This document shows positions 7,617-17,851 of a stretch of 64,000 nucleotides of DNA, piece by piece. The notes under the pieces are model-generated. The model made no database searches. It was not told the origin of the DNA and saw only the letters and a program-made list of their open reading frames with translations. The stretch is from positions 2,888,501 through 2,952,500 of the forward strand of contig NZ_CP007029.1 of assembly GCF_000227685.2 (NCBI RefSeq), given 5' to 3'. The DNA comes from Thioalkalivibrio paradoxus ARh 1. Its GTDB lineage: Bacteria; Pseudomonadota; Gammaproteobacteria; Ectothiorhodospirales; Ectothiorhodospiraceae. Positions within the stretch are counted from its first letter, which is position 1. Each line of letters opens with the position of its first letter. The position numbers were made by a program, and so were the translations under genes.

Positions 7617-8868
7617 CCATTGTTCCGACCACGAACGCCCCGCGCCCGCACCAATGCGGAAACAACGCGGGGAATCGGCGCTTGACGCGCGCAAGCCAGG
7701 CAAACGCCCGGTGCTTATGCCCGCGCAAGCGTTTGTATTTCCTCATGGCCCAACGAACAATCACCCGGTCGATATGAGCCGCGACCGGCTGAAATTCGGA
7801 TCCACGAAACCGACAGTAGTACGCCATCCAGCCACGAATGCGAGGAGCCAGATACTCCGCGAGAGACCCAAGAGACAGGTCACTTCGCAGCGAAAGTCGA
7901 CGCCGCCGCAAAGACTGGCGCATCGCGGTCATCGACTGGCGACTGACCGCAGGCGTAAACCCAGTGCGGACCTTGCCATGACGAGTTAGGATGCGCCGGG
8001 GCCTAAACGTGTAGCCCAGGAAGTCGAACTGTATATGGTCGTGGGTTCCGGTTCGCCTGCTGTCCTTGCAATACACCACCCGGGTCTTGTCCGGGTGCAT
8101 CTCCAGTCCGACCGCGGCCAGCCGCTCCTCCAAATGCGTCCGCATTTGCAGCGCTTCGGCCTCCGTTCGGCAGTGCAAGATGCCATCATCCGCGTAGCGG
8201 CAAAACGGGATATCGGCGTGGAAGCGTGATAGCCAGTGGTCCAATGCGTAATGCAGAAACAGGTTGGCAAGAATCGGCGATAGCGGCCCGCCTTGCGGCG
8301 TACCCATCGTCCGCGCCTGCCCCGACCCGTCCCGCATCTGCATCGGCGCCGCCAACCAACGCTCCACGTACAGCAAAACCCATTTTTCCGAGCAATGATA
8401 CCTGAGTGCTTTCAGGAGAAGGCCGTGGTCGATGTTGTCAAACAGGCCGCGAATGTCATATTCCAGCACCCAGTCGCGCTCCCAGCACCGTTTGCGGGTG
8501 ATGGCAAGCGCATCGTGCGCTGATCTACCGGGCCGGTAGCCGTAGGAGTCCGCATGAAAAACGGGCTCCAGGATCGGCTCCAACACGAGCGCCACCACAG
8601 TCTGGGCGATGCGATCGCCGACCGTCGGGACGCCCAACATCCGCTCACCTCCAGATTTCTTGGGAATCGGTACCGCTTTCACCGACGGCGGAAAATAACT
8701 GCCCGATGACATCCGATTCCAGATCCGGTAGAGATTCCTGCTGAGGTCACGATCAAACTCCGCGATCGTTTCCCCATCCACACCGGCCGCTCCTCGATTG
8801 GCCTTTACGCGCTGGTATGCCTCCCACACCAGCATCTTGGAAATATCAAACGGTCTCATTGGTGCCAC
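7606..8868 (-). CDS. ltrA: Group II intron reverse transcriptase/maturase
   Basis: The 420-residue protein carries RT blocks in order: GVDG near residue 30, YRPGRSAHDAL (~111), the palm motif YDIRGLFDNIDH (~137), TPQGGPLSPILANL (~190) and the catalytic YADD at 225-228. A maturase X domain follows (FLGYTF, then RIRGWMAYY...). There is no C-terminal H-N-H endonuclease, so mobility would rely on RNP-only target pairing at single-stranded or hairpin DNA. GTG 8868 is chosen because GAGGAGG sits eight bases upstream; ATG 8859 is an alternative. The frame appears intact. The stop codon overlaps domain V, which is unusual for an intron ORF. Confidence 0.92.
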   Translation of the reverse strand: MAPMRPFDISKMLVWEAYQRVKANRGAAGVDGETIAEFDRDLSRNLYRIWNRMSSGSYFPPSVKAVPIPKKSGGERMLGVPTVGDRIAQTVVALVLEPILEPVFHADSYGYRPGRSAHDALAITRKRCWERDWVLEYDIRGLFDNIDHGLLLKALRYHCSEKWVLLYVERWLAAPMQMRDGSGQARTMGTPQGGPLSPILANLFLHYALDHWLSRFHADIPFCRYADDGILHCRTEAEALQMRTHLEERLAAVGLEMHPDKTRVVYCKDSRRTGTHDHIQFDFLGYTFRPRRILTRHGKVRTGFTPAVSRQSMTAMRQSLRRRRLSLRSDLSLGSLAEYLAPRIRGWMAYYCRFRGSEFQPVAAHIDRVIVRWAMRKYKRLRGHKHRAFAWLARVKRRFPALFPHWCGRGAFVVGTMGAR

Positions 8869-9474
8869 GGACTCATCCTCCTCTCGAAGTTGGTTCGTGA
8901 CCCAATCGGAACAACTCGATCCCTTCGCTCGGCGGCCATTACAGACGCTTCGTCGCTCGTACGGATCGATCCGTCCTCGGCTCGTGCATCGGTACTCTCC
9001 GTCTCGCTTTTCTTCACTTGACGTTCTCCCTTCACATCACGATCCCGAGTTCCCGCAGTTCCACTCAAGCGCCTGAATCAAACTCGCGCCATCTCTATGC
9101 CGGACATCATCCACCCAGTAAACAGGTTTCCGGTGGATTGCTCCCAAAAGTAAAAGTGGCCTTTGGTTTTGATGTCACCTATCAGTTTCGACACCTCGAC
9201 GATGGTTCGTGGTCACTCGCCTTCTTGATTCGTACCTGACATACCACGTGGGTATGCCTTTTCCCTCGATGCTCACGACAACGGTCTTCAGCCAATGCCG
9301 CTCGGGGCGGTTTGGAGCCGGCCCCTGTAGGCAGACTCCGGAGGGTCGGTCCCTCCATCACTTGAGCAGCTTCTAGTGCTTCATGGCAGACTCCTGTCAT
9401 CCAATCCGCACGCTGCGGCACACACTTTCACGCTAACTGTCATGGCCTATGTGGCCACCCCCGATGATGAAAGA

Positions 9475-9629
9475 CGCGTAGGGCGGAAAAGGCCGAAGGC
9501 CGTCATCCGCCAGCTGGCGCCGGGGTTGCCGCAGGCGCCAAGCAGGCGCGAACGCCGAGCGGCGGATGACGCTGCGCTTTTCCGCCCTACGGGTCGCCCG
9601 AAACACGAGACAGGCCGTGACTTTCACGC
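9475..9629 (+). repeat. Palindromic element, copy 3
   Basis: 155 bases after a type B spacer (9434-9474). The left end reads CGCGTAGGG instead of GGCGTAGGG; otherwise nearly identical to copy 4. Confidence 0.88.
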
Positions 9630-9670
9630 TAACTGTCATGGCCTATGTGGCCACCCCCGATGATGAAAGA

Positions 9671-9825
9671 GGCGTAGGGCGGAAAAGGCCGAAGGCCGTC
9701 ATCCGCCAGCTGGCGCCGGGGTCGCCGCAGGCGCCAGGGAGGCGCGAACGCCGAGCGGCGGATGACGCTGCGCTATTCCGCCCTACGGGTCGCCCGGGAC
9801 ACGAGACAGGCCGTGACTTTCACGC
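9671..9825 (+). repeat. Palindromic element, copy 4
   Basis: 155 bases after a type B spacer (9630-9670). One arm base differs (CTATTCCGCC for CTTTTCCGCC). Confidence 0.88.
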
Positions 9826-9873
9826 TAACTGTCATGGCGCGGGCAGCCACCCCATGAGGATGAAAGAGGCGTA

Positions 9874-10028
9874 GGCGTAGGGCGGAAAAGGCCGAAGGCC
9901 GTCATCCGCCATCCGGCGCCGGGGTTGCCGTAGGCGCCGGGGAGGCGCGAACGCCGTACGGCGGATGACGCTGCGCTCTTCCGCCCTACGGGTCGCCCGG
10001 GACACGAGACAGGCCGTAACTTTCACGC
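9874..10028 (+). repeat. Palindromic element, copy 5
   Basis: 155 bases after a type A spacer (9826-9873), with a short GGCGTA duplication at the junction. The central part reads GCGAACGCCGTACGGCGG, differing from copies 1-4. Confidence 0.88.
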
Positions 10029-10069
10029 TAACTGTCATGGCCTATGTGGCCACCCCCGAGGATGAAAGA

Positions 10070-10224
10070 GGCGTAGGGCGGAAAAGGCCGAAGGCCGTCA
10101 TCCGCCATCCGGCGCCCGGATTGCCGCAGGCGCCTGGGCGTTACGAACGCCGTACGGCGGATGACGCTGCGCTATTCCGCCCTACGGGTCGCCCGGGACA
10201 CGAGACAGGCCGTGACTTTCACGC
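10070..10224 (+). repeat. Palindromic element, copy 6
   Basis: 155 bases after a type B spacer (10029-10069). The array ends after it with TAAC and then unrelated sequence. Confidence 0.88.
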
Positions 10225-10291
10225 TAACAGGCGGTTGAACCCCCTCGCCGTTCGCGATCTTGGTCGGAGTGCGGAGACAGGAGAGGGAACG

Positions 10292-10465
10292 TCAATGCGC
10301 GGGAAGCGCGGCACGCAGGTCGATGTCGAGATCCCGATCCGATGCACCGATCTGGGCATGGGGGTCGTACTTGTCCGGGCAGAACGGGAGCCCCAGCCGG
10401 CCGCGCTCCACCGGCCCCAGGGTGTCGATCTGCAGCGGGTGGCTCTGGCTCGTGCGCGCATGCAT
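10292..10465 (-). pseudogene. Truncated CDKN3-like dual-specificity phosphatase
   Basis: An open frame of about 57 residues begins MHARTSQSHPLQIDTLGP and continues RGRLGLPFCPDKYDPHA and DRDLDIDL before an early stop. The string TSxSHPLQI...GxxGLxFCPxKxDPxA...DRDLxxDL is, as I recall it, the N-terminal signature of bacterial CDKN3-like phosphatases; the catalytic Cys-Arg loop, normally further on, is absent. The homology ends about 60 bases before the repeat array, so array growth or a deletion may have removed the rest. Assignment rests on motif memory only. Confidence 0.45.
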
Positions 10466-10584
10466 GACGCTGTCTCTCCCGTTACCGATGCCCTGCCTGC
10501 TCTCCAGCATACGGGGACTGGCTCAGGAAGTGAGCCAGCCCGTGCGCCCAGTGCAATTCTCGAGCGCAAGCACAGGGTCACTCT

Positions 10585-11133
10585 GTGAGCCACCGGCCCG
10601 ACCATGCTGGTAGCTCCACCGGGTCGCTGACCGGAGGGGTGCTGGCGGTACTGGTTTCAGCGCTCGCCGAGGGGCGCACGCTCACTCAGGGACTGGCGGA
10701 TGCCAAGGACTGTCCGGTCCAGAGAGCCGGTCACGAGGAGACCCTCGGGGCGCTCGAGCAGGCGGAACGGCTGGCGGCATCGACGAGCGCTCCGGCAGCC
10801 GCGATCGCCGAGCTCGGCGAGGGCTGGATCGCCGAAGAGGCGCTGGCCATCGCGGTCTACTGCGCGCTAGTCGCCCGCGACTTCCGCCACGGCGTGGTCC
10901 TGGCCGTGAACCACGACGGCGACTCCGATTCCACCGAGGCCATCACCGGCAACCTGCTGGGGGCCCGGTACGGAGTGAGCGCGATTGCGGCCGAGTGGCT
11001 CGAGCCGCTCGAGTTGCGGGAGGTGATCGCCAAGATCGCGGAAGACCTGTTCGCGTTCCGGGAGTGGCAGTTGGGCGCGTCCAGCGAAGACGACGATCGG
11101 AACCGGCGGATCCGGGACAAGTATCCAGAATAG
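10585..11133 (+). pseudogene. N-terminally truncated ADP-ribosylglycohydrolase
   Basis: A 182-codon frame from GTG 10585. From about residue 13 it matches the C-terminal half of the ADP-ribosylglycohydrolase (DraG) fold: GSLTGGVLAVLVSAL, GWIAEEALAIAVYCALVA, HGVVLAVNHDGDSDSTEAITGNLLGA and EWLEPLELREVI. The motif DGDSDSTEAITGN provides one Mg-binding half-site, but the N-terminal half with its DDT/TD motif is missing. The fragment could be translated but should not be active. It lies back to back with the phosphatase remnant, and both stop at broken ends, so a single deletion/rearrangement may have hit a former phosphatase/ADP-ribose-hydrolase pair. Confidence 0.8.
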
Positions 11134-11558
11134 TGGAACGGGCTGTCGGAGCGACCGTGACATGGGAGCTTGGCGGGGCTTGGCAAGCATTGTCACTCCT
11201 GACTATCACGCAACCGCCGCAAACTGGAACCGGCCGTCTTCGAAAACACCGTCATCGCGAGAAGCGAAGCCTTTGGCCGCGAGCGAAGCGTGGCGGGAAG
11301 TGGCGACCCAAACGGCGTTAGTCCTCCCGACGCCGCCTGGATTGCTTCGCTACGCTCGCAATGACGACCTACGCAGAGCGGTGCCGCACTCGCTGTGGAG
11401 GTTTCGTGATAATCAGCTTCCCAACCCCGGCCGTGCCGGGGCAGGCGTTCACGGAAAAACGGGGCTGGGGTGCGGCACATTGGCGATCTCGTACCCCATT
11501 GATTTCACAACAAGTATGTCGTTTGTTTCTCAAGAGCTGGTCACTTGGAGGCGCGATC
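11134..11558. other. Intergenic region between the two ADP-ribosylglycohydrolase genes
   Basis: About 425 bases without a supported gene. It contains the palindromic repeat at 11250-11366 and the ribosome-binding site of the next gene (GGAGG at 11547-11551). Confidence 0.5.
11250..11366. repeat. Second type of palindromic intergenic repeat
   Basis: The left arm CGTCATCGCGAGAAGCGAAGC (minus strand: GCTTCGCTTCTCGCGATGACG) pairs with the right arm GCTTCGCTACGCTCGCAATGACG about 70 bases on. Sequences of the form ATTGCTTCGCT...CTCGCAATGACG are a familiar intergenic repeat type in many proteobacterial genomes. It is unrelated to the 155-bp elements. Confidence 0.7.
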
Positions 11559-12389
11559 ATGATTGGGGCCATCGCAGGGGACATCATCGGATCCGTGTAC
11601 GAACACCGTCCGATCAAGTCGAAGGCGTTCAACCTGTTTGATCCGCGGTGCCGGTTCACGGACGACACCGTGCTCACGGTGGCGCTCGCTGACACCCTGC
11701 TGACGGGCACGCCGTACGTGGACAACCTGAGAATTTACCATGACCGGTATCCGGACCGCGGCTACGGCCGCAGCTTTCGCCGCTGGGCGCGCAGCCCTTC
11801 CCCGGCGCCCTATGGCAGCTGGGGCAACGGCGCGGCCATGCGGATCAGTCCGGTCGGCTACGCCTTCGATGATCTCGACACGGTGCTTCGGCAGGCCGAG
11901 GCATTCACCGTCGTCACGCACAACCATCCCGAGGGGATCAAGGGCGCGCAGGCGGTGGCTGCCGCCATCTTCCTGGCCCGCACCGGGGAGACCCGGGACG
12001 CCATTCGCGACACCATCGAAACGCGCTTCGGGTACGATCTGAACCAGCACACGGACGCGATCCGGCCGGGCTACACGTTCGACGTGTCGGCGGCAGGTAC
12101 CGTCCCGCAGGCGATCCGCGCCTTCCTCGATTCCACAGACTTCGAAGATGCGATCCGCATCGCGATCTCCCTGGGCGGCGATGCCGACACGCTCGCGTGC
12201 ATCACCGGAGGGATCGCGCAGGCGTTCTACCGCAACGTTCCGAATAGGATCCAGGTGCCGGTCTACCGGATCCTGGACGACCGGCTCGGGCAGACCGTGC
12301 TCCGGTTCATGCAGCGCTACGCTGAGTTCTGCCGCGAAACTTCGGCAGGCAACCAGAAAGGAAAAAGCCCGTCAGAACATGGAGCATAA
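11559..12389 (+). CDS. ADP-ribosylglycohydrolase family protein
   Basis: A 276-residue DraG-type enzyme. MIGAIAGDIIGSVYE opens the fold; FTDDTVLTVALAD (~residues 33-45) gives the N-terminal Mg-binding acidic motif, and SLGGDADTLACITGGIAQAFY (~205-225) gives the C-terminal one. Such enzymes remove ADP-ribose from arginine or other residues, or from nucleic acid bases or free ligands; the substrate here is not visible. ATG 11559 is chosen over upstream in-frame codons because GGAGG stands seven bases before it. A long hairpin spans the stop codon. No ADP-ribosyltransferase is seen in the window. A second, truncated paralogue lies just upstream. Confidence 0.88.
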   Translation: MIGAIAGDIIGSVYEHRPIKSKAFNLFDPRCRFTDDTVLTVALADTLLTGTPYVDNLRIYHDRYPDRGYGRSFRRWARSPSPAPYGSWGNGAAMRISPVGYAFDDLDTVLRQAEAFTVVTHNHPEGIKGAQAVAAAIFLARTGETRDAIRDTIETRFGYDLNQHTDAIRPGYTFDVSAAGTVPQAIRAFLDSTDFEDAIRIAISLGGDADTLACITGGIAQAFYRNVPNRIQVPVYRILDDRLGQTVLRFMQRYAEFCRETSAGNQKGKSPSEHGA

Positions 12390-12411
12390 GCGCCTGTTCT
12401 GACGGGCTTTG
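12362..12411. terminator. Bidirectional terminator with perfect 16-bp stem
   Basis: AAAGCCCGTCAGAACA (12364-12379) pairs perfectly with TGTTCTGACGGGCTTT (12395-12410) around a 15-base loop. A-runs and T-runs flank the stem, so it can terminate the hydrolase gene on the plus strand and the tRNA transcript on the minus strand. The hydrolase stop codon TAA (12387-12389) lies in the loop. Confidence 0.85.
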
Positions 12412-12430
12412 ACTTGCTGTTACAGTGAAA

Positions 12431-12507
12431 TGGCGGAGCGGACGGGACTCGAACCCGCGACCCCCGGCGTGACAGGCCGGTATTCTAACCAACTGAACTA
12501 CCGCTCC
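12431..12507 (-). tRNA. tRNA-Asp (anticodon GUC)
   Basis: A 77-nt cloverleaf: acceptor GGAGCGG/CCGCTCC, anticodon loop CTGTCAC with GTC, T arm GGGTTCGAGTCCC and genomically encoded CCA. It is probably the last gene of a transcript running from lon or hupB through tRNA-Val. The accessory region begins just beyond its 3' end. Confidence 0.96.
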
Positions 12508-12525
12508 AGAAATCGTGATACATGC

Positions 12526-12601
12526 TGGTGGGTGCTGACGGGATCGAACCGCCGACATTCGCCTTGTAAGGGCGACGCTCTACCAGCTGAGCTAAGCACC
12601 C
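12526..12601 (-). tRNA. tRNA-Val (anticodon UAC)
   Basis: A 76-nt cloverleaf: acceptor GGGTGCT/AGCACCC-type pairing, anticodon loop with TAC (CCCTTACAAGG), T arm CGGTTCGATCCCG and encoded CCA. It is 18 bases upstream of tRNA-Asp and 12 bases after the hupB stop. Confidence 0.96.
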
Positions 12602-12613
12602 TGCGAAAGCTCG

Positions 12614-12886
12614 CTAGTTTACTCGATCCTTTAGGGCTTTGCCAGCCTTGAACGACGGTGTCCGCGAAGCCGCGATCTGGATGGCTTCGCCGGTGCGCGG
12701 GTTGCGACCGCTACGCGCCGGCCGCTCGCGGACCACGAAGGTGCCGAAACCGACCAGCGACACCTGGCTTCCATCCGCCAGTTCATCGCCTACCACGTCG
12801 GTTAGCGCGTCGATCACGCGCCCCGCCTGCGCCTTCGGGACATCCGCCCTTTCGGCGATCGCATCAATCAGTTCGGATTTGTTCAT
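12614..12886 (-). CDS. hupB: DNA-binding protein HU-beta
   Basis: The 90-residue protein has the HU length and signature: [14 protein letters not shown] start, [23 protein letters not shown] (beta arm with the conserved GRNP/TGE) and a C-terminal helix ending [14 protein letters not shown] compacts and bends DNA as a dimer. It lies downstream of lon on the same strand, as in E. coli (lon-hupB), separated by 237 bases that probably carry its own promoter. Two tRNA genes follow where other genomes usually have ppiD. Confidence 0.96.
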   Translation of the reverse strand: MNKSELIDAIAERADVPKAQAGRVIDALTDVVGDELADGSQVSLVGFGTFVVRERPARSGRNPRTGEAIQIAASRTPSFKAGKALKDRVN

Positions 12887-13123
12887 GCACGGATTCCTTG
12901 TTGTTCGTGATTTTTGGGAGTGTGGCCAGGCTGCCCCATCACGAGGACGAACGGCATGGCGCGCTGCAATACACCAGGGTTTTATACGGGATACCGCCTA
13001 TTCTTATATCCTGCCGATGGAATTGGCAAGCGCCGATGCATTGGACCGACTACGATAGCAAAAAACGCGTGTACCGGCGAAGGACGGGTTGCCGGGCTCC
13101 GTGGCAACCCGAATCCCTGCCCG

Positions 13124-15571
<2,448 letters not shown>

Positions 15572-15612
15572 GGGGCCCTCTCGAGGGTCATCGGACAATG
15601 AGTTTGAAAGGA

Positions 15613-15640
15613 GGTTGGGGCATCGGCGGCCATTTTCAAG
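15613..15640 (-). promoter_or_regulatory. Sigma-32 (heat-shock) promoter of lon
   Basis: Reading the minus strand, CTTGAAA (15640-15634) is followed after 13 bases by CCCCAACC (15620-15613). This fits the RpoH consensus CTTGAAA-N11-16-CCCCATNT, 42 bases before the lon start codon. Lon is a classic RpoH-regulated gene, which supports the call. Confidence 0.75.
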
Positions 15641-15831
15641 CTTCGCCGGAGAAATCCGCGGGCGGAACCCCACCGCGTTGCCGGGACCGGCAAGAAGGCT
15701 TGCGCAACGCCACACGGCGCTCCAGCGGCCCGGACGCTGGCGCCCCGTTAAAGCAACCGCTCCTGATGGCACGCCTCAAACGGCACCGCCGATGTTCACG
15801 GCGCGCAGCCCGGCGGGCCGCGTCCCGGCGC

Positions 15832-17109
15832 TCAGGAGTCGGAGGCCGCCTGTTTCGCGAAACCGGTGTTCTCGTAGATCAGGTAGGGCTCGGCGTCGCC
15901 GCGGATCACGGCCTCGTCGATCACGACCTTGCTGACGTTCTCCATCGACGGAAGCTCGTACATGGTATCCAGCAGGATGTTCTCCATGATCGAGCGCAGC
16001 CCGCGCGCGCCGGTCTTGCGGTTCATCGCCTTGCGCGCGATCGCGCTGAGCGCGTCGTCCCGGAACTCCAGATCGACGCCTTCCATCTCGAACAGGCGGT
16101 GGTACTGCTTTACCAATGCGTTGCGCGGCTGGGTCAGGATGGTGACCAACGCAGCCTCGTCAAGTTCTTCCAGCGTCGCCTGAACCGGCAGGCGCCCGAC
16201 GAACTCGGGGATCAGGCCGTACCGCACCAGATCCTCGGCCTCGAGACGCTGCAGCCAGGCGCTGCCCGAGCGATCCTTGTCCTTCGAGCGGACTTCGGCC
16301 GAAAACCCGATGCCGCCCTTCTCGGACCGCTGCTGGATGACCTTTTCCAGCCCGGAGAACGCGCCGCCGCAGATGAACAGGATGTTGCGCGTATCGACCT
16401 GCAGGAATTCCTGCTGCGGGTGCTTGCGCCCTCCCTGGGGGGGCACCGACGCGGTCGTCCCCTCGATCAGCTTCAGCAGGGCCTGCTGCACGCCCTCGCC
16501 CGAGACATCGCGGGTAATCGAGGGGTTATCGGACTTGCGCGAGATCTTGTCGATCTCGTCGATGTAGACGATCCCGGTCTCCGCCTTCTCGACGTCGTAG
16601 TCGCTCTTCTGCAGCAGCTTCTGGATGATGTTCTCGACGTCCTCGCCGACATACCCCGCCTCGGTCAGCGTGGTCGCATCGGCGATCGTGAACGGGACAT
16701 TCAGCACCCGCGCCAGCGTCTCGGCCAGCAGCGTCTTGCCCGAACCGGTCGGGCCGATCAGCAGAATGTTGGATTTCGAGAGTTCGACGTCGTCCTTTCC
16801 GGACTTCGCCTCGAGCCGCTTGTAGTGGTTGTAGACGGCCACCGACAGGATCTTCTTCGCCGAATCCTGGCCGATCACGTACTCGTCGAGGATCGCCCGG
16901 ATCTCCCGCGGCTTCGGCAGCGAGTCGCGCTCCGTGTGGCCGGCCTCCTGCATCTCCTCACGGATGATGTCGTTACAGAGCTCCACGCATTCATCGCAGA
17001 TGAACACCGAAGGCCCGGCGATCAGTTTCCGCACTTCGTGCTGGCTCTTCCCGCAGAAAGAGCAGTACAGCAGCTTGCCGTCGTTGCGGGAGGATTTGTC
17101 GTCGCTCAT
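15832..17109 (-). CDS. clpX: ATP-dependent Clp protease ATP-binding subunit ClpX
   Basis: A 425-residue unfoldase. The N-terminal zinc-binding domain shows C-x2-C...C-x2-C (YCSFCGKSQ and [10 protein letters not shown]). The AAA+ core has Walker A GPTGSGKT, Walker [11 protein letters not shown], the pore loop GYVGED and the ClpP-contact IGF-type loop ([10 protein letters not shown]). ClpX unfolds tagged proteins and feeds them to ClpP. ATG 17109 ([10 protein letters not shown]) is the family start. It follows clpP by 100 bases on the same strand. Confidence 0.97.
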   Translation of the reverse strand: MSDDKSSRNDGKLLYCSFCGKSQHEVRKLIAGPSVFICDECVELCNDIIREEMQEAGHTERDSLPKPREIRAILDEYVIGQDSAKKILSVAVYNHYKRLEAKSGKDDVELSKSNILLIGPTGSGKTLLAETLARVLNVPFTIADATTLTEAGYVGEDVENIIQKLLQKSDYDVEKAETGIVYIDEIDKISRKSDNPSITRDVSGEGVQQALLKLIEGTTASVPPQGGRKHPQQEFLQVDTRNILFICGGAFSGLEKVIQQRSEKGGIGFSAEVRSKDKDRSGSAWLQRLEAEDLVRYGLIPEFVGRLPVQATLEELDEAALVTILTQPRNALVKQYHRLFEMEGVDLEFRDDALSAIARKAMNRKTGARGLRSIMENILLDTMYELPSMENVSKVVIDEAVIRGDAEPYLIYENTGFAKQAASDS

Positions 17110-17202
17110 CCGTATGCCTCGGTCTGCGATTCGTGATTCATTTGCAACATGCCCCGTTTGCGAATCGGTTGCAAGCTGACCGGCAGTCCGTCGGGTTGCC
17201 GC

Positions 17203-17216
17203 GGGGTGATCACCCC
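17203..17216. promoter_or_regulatory. Perfect 14-bp palindrome at the clpP stop
   Basis: GGGGTGATCACCCC overlaps the clpP stop codon (17212-17210). It could be a weak transcript-end structure or a protein site between clpP and clpX; no T-tract follows. Confidence 0.35.
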
Positions 17217-17851
17217 GATTGCACCTCGCGCTTCTCGAGGACATGGTCGACCAGGCCGTATTCCTTGGCTTCCGGCGCCGTCATGAACCGATCGCGCTCG
17301 GTGTCGTTGCGAATCGTCTCGACCGACTGGCCCGAGTGCCGAGACAGGATCTGGTTGAGTTCCTCGCGGATCTTCAGGATCTCGCGCGCGTGGATGTCGA
17401 TGTCCGTCGCCTGGCCCTGGTAGCCGCCCAAGGGCTGGTGGATCATCACCCGGGAATGCTGCAGGCAGTAGCGCTTGCCGGCGGCGCCACCGGCCAGGAG
17501 CACCGCGCCCATGCTGGCGGCCTGTCCCACGCAGAGGGTACTCACCTCGGGCTTGATGAACTGCATGGTGTCGTAGATCGCCATTCCGGCGGTCACCGCA
17601 CCGCCCGGAGAATTGATGTACAGGCTGATCTCCTTGTCCGGGTTTTCCGACTCGAGAAACAGCAGCTGGGCCACGATCACGTTGGCCATGTAGTCTTCGA
17701 CCGGGCCGACGCAGAAGACGACGCGATCCTTCAGCAGCCTCGAGTAGATGTCGTAGGCGCGCTCGCCGCGAGCGGTCTGTTCCACGACCATCGGTACAAG
17801 ATTCAGGGCCTGGGTGTGCTGCGCCCCGGAAACGTCGGGAATACGGCTCAT
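17210..17851 (-). CDS. clpP: ATP-dependent Clp protease proteolytic subunit ClpP
   Basis: A 213-residue serine peptidase with catalytic Ser113 (GQAASMGA), His138 (SRVMIHQP) and Asp187 (NDTERDRF). It forms a double-heptamer chamber with ClpX. The first ~20 residues form a propeptide-like lead before [20 protein letters not shown]. The start codon ATG 17851 overlaps the tig stop by four bases, so translation is coupled to trigger factor. Confidence 0.97.
   Translation of the reverse strand: MSRIPDVSGAQHTQALNLVPMVVEQTARGERAYDIYSRLLKDRVVFCVGPVEDYMANVIVAQLLFLESENPDKEISLYINSPGGAVTAGMAIYDTMQFIKPEVSTLCVGQAASMGAVLLAGGAAGKRYCLQHSRVMIHQPLGGYQGQATDIDIHAREILKIREELNQILSRHSGQSVETIRNDTERDRFMTAPEAKEYGLVDHVLEKREVQSG

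Larger units (their letters stand above)
7543..9423 (-). mobile_element. Group II intron, about 1.88 kb, on the minus strand
   Basis: Compared with the uninterrupted element copies, about 1,881 bases are inserted here. On the minus strand the insert begins GTGTGCCGC (consensus GUGYG) directly after exon GCGTGAAAGT, and ends near GGCCGACTCACC before exon CACGGCC. It encodes an RT/maturase in domain IV, has a canonical 34-nt domain V at 7616-7583 and a domain VI-like stem (GGCCATGGG / CCCGTGGCC) after it. The 5' part, about 8870-9423, must hold domains I-III and has no gene. The 3' boundary is uncertain by one or two bases because introns of this type usually end in AY. The RT lacks an endonuclease domain, as in several bacterial classes. 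Confidence 0.88.
7154..10228. repeat. Tandem array of six ~155-bp palindromic elements with near-identical spacers
   Basis: Six copies of one element (running from GGCGTAGGGCGG to CTTTCACGC) lie head to tail. They are preceded or separated by spacers of ~41-48 bases that all begin TAACTGTCATGG. Each element is a long imperfect hairpin: its left part GTAGGGCGGAAAAG...GTCATCCGCC pairs with its right part GGCGGATGAC...CTTTTCCGCCCTAC. Two spacer types alternate: type A (spacers at 7154 and 9826, containing GCGCGGGCAGCC) and type B (7356, 9434, 9630 and 10029, containing CCTATGTGGCC). A group II intron splits the end of the second copy. Individual copies are listed separately. Confidence 0.9.

Noticed and set aside
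7606-8868. Retron or diversity-generating RT
   Set aside because: The protein has a maturase domain and sits in a canonical group II intron with GUGYG 5' end and domain V; no msr/msd or template-repeat pair seen.
9475-10224. Small proteins encoded by the palindromic elements
   Set aside because: Both strands of each copy are open, but this follows from the palindrome; there is no ribosome site or codon signal, and copies differ by changes that ignore reading frame.
7154-10228. CRISPR array
   Set aside because: Repeats are ~155 bp and palindromic, and the spacers are nearly identical to each other; no cas genes are present.
10219-10605. Coding region on the minus strand across the end of the array
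   Set aside because: Only the shorter frame 10292-10465 has recognisable phosphatase-like motifs; this alternative frame has none.
11559-12389. DarTG- or DraT/DraG-type pair
   Set aside because: No ADP-ribosyltransferase gene lies nearby; the intact hydrolase stands alone.
12431-12507. Attachment-site duplication from the tRNA-Asp 3' end
   Set aside because: No second copy of the tRNA 3' segment was seen in the accessory region to the left.
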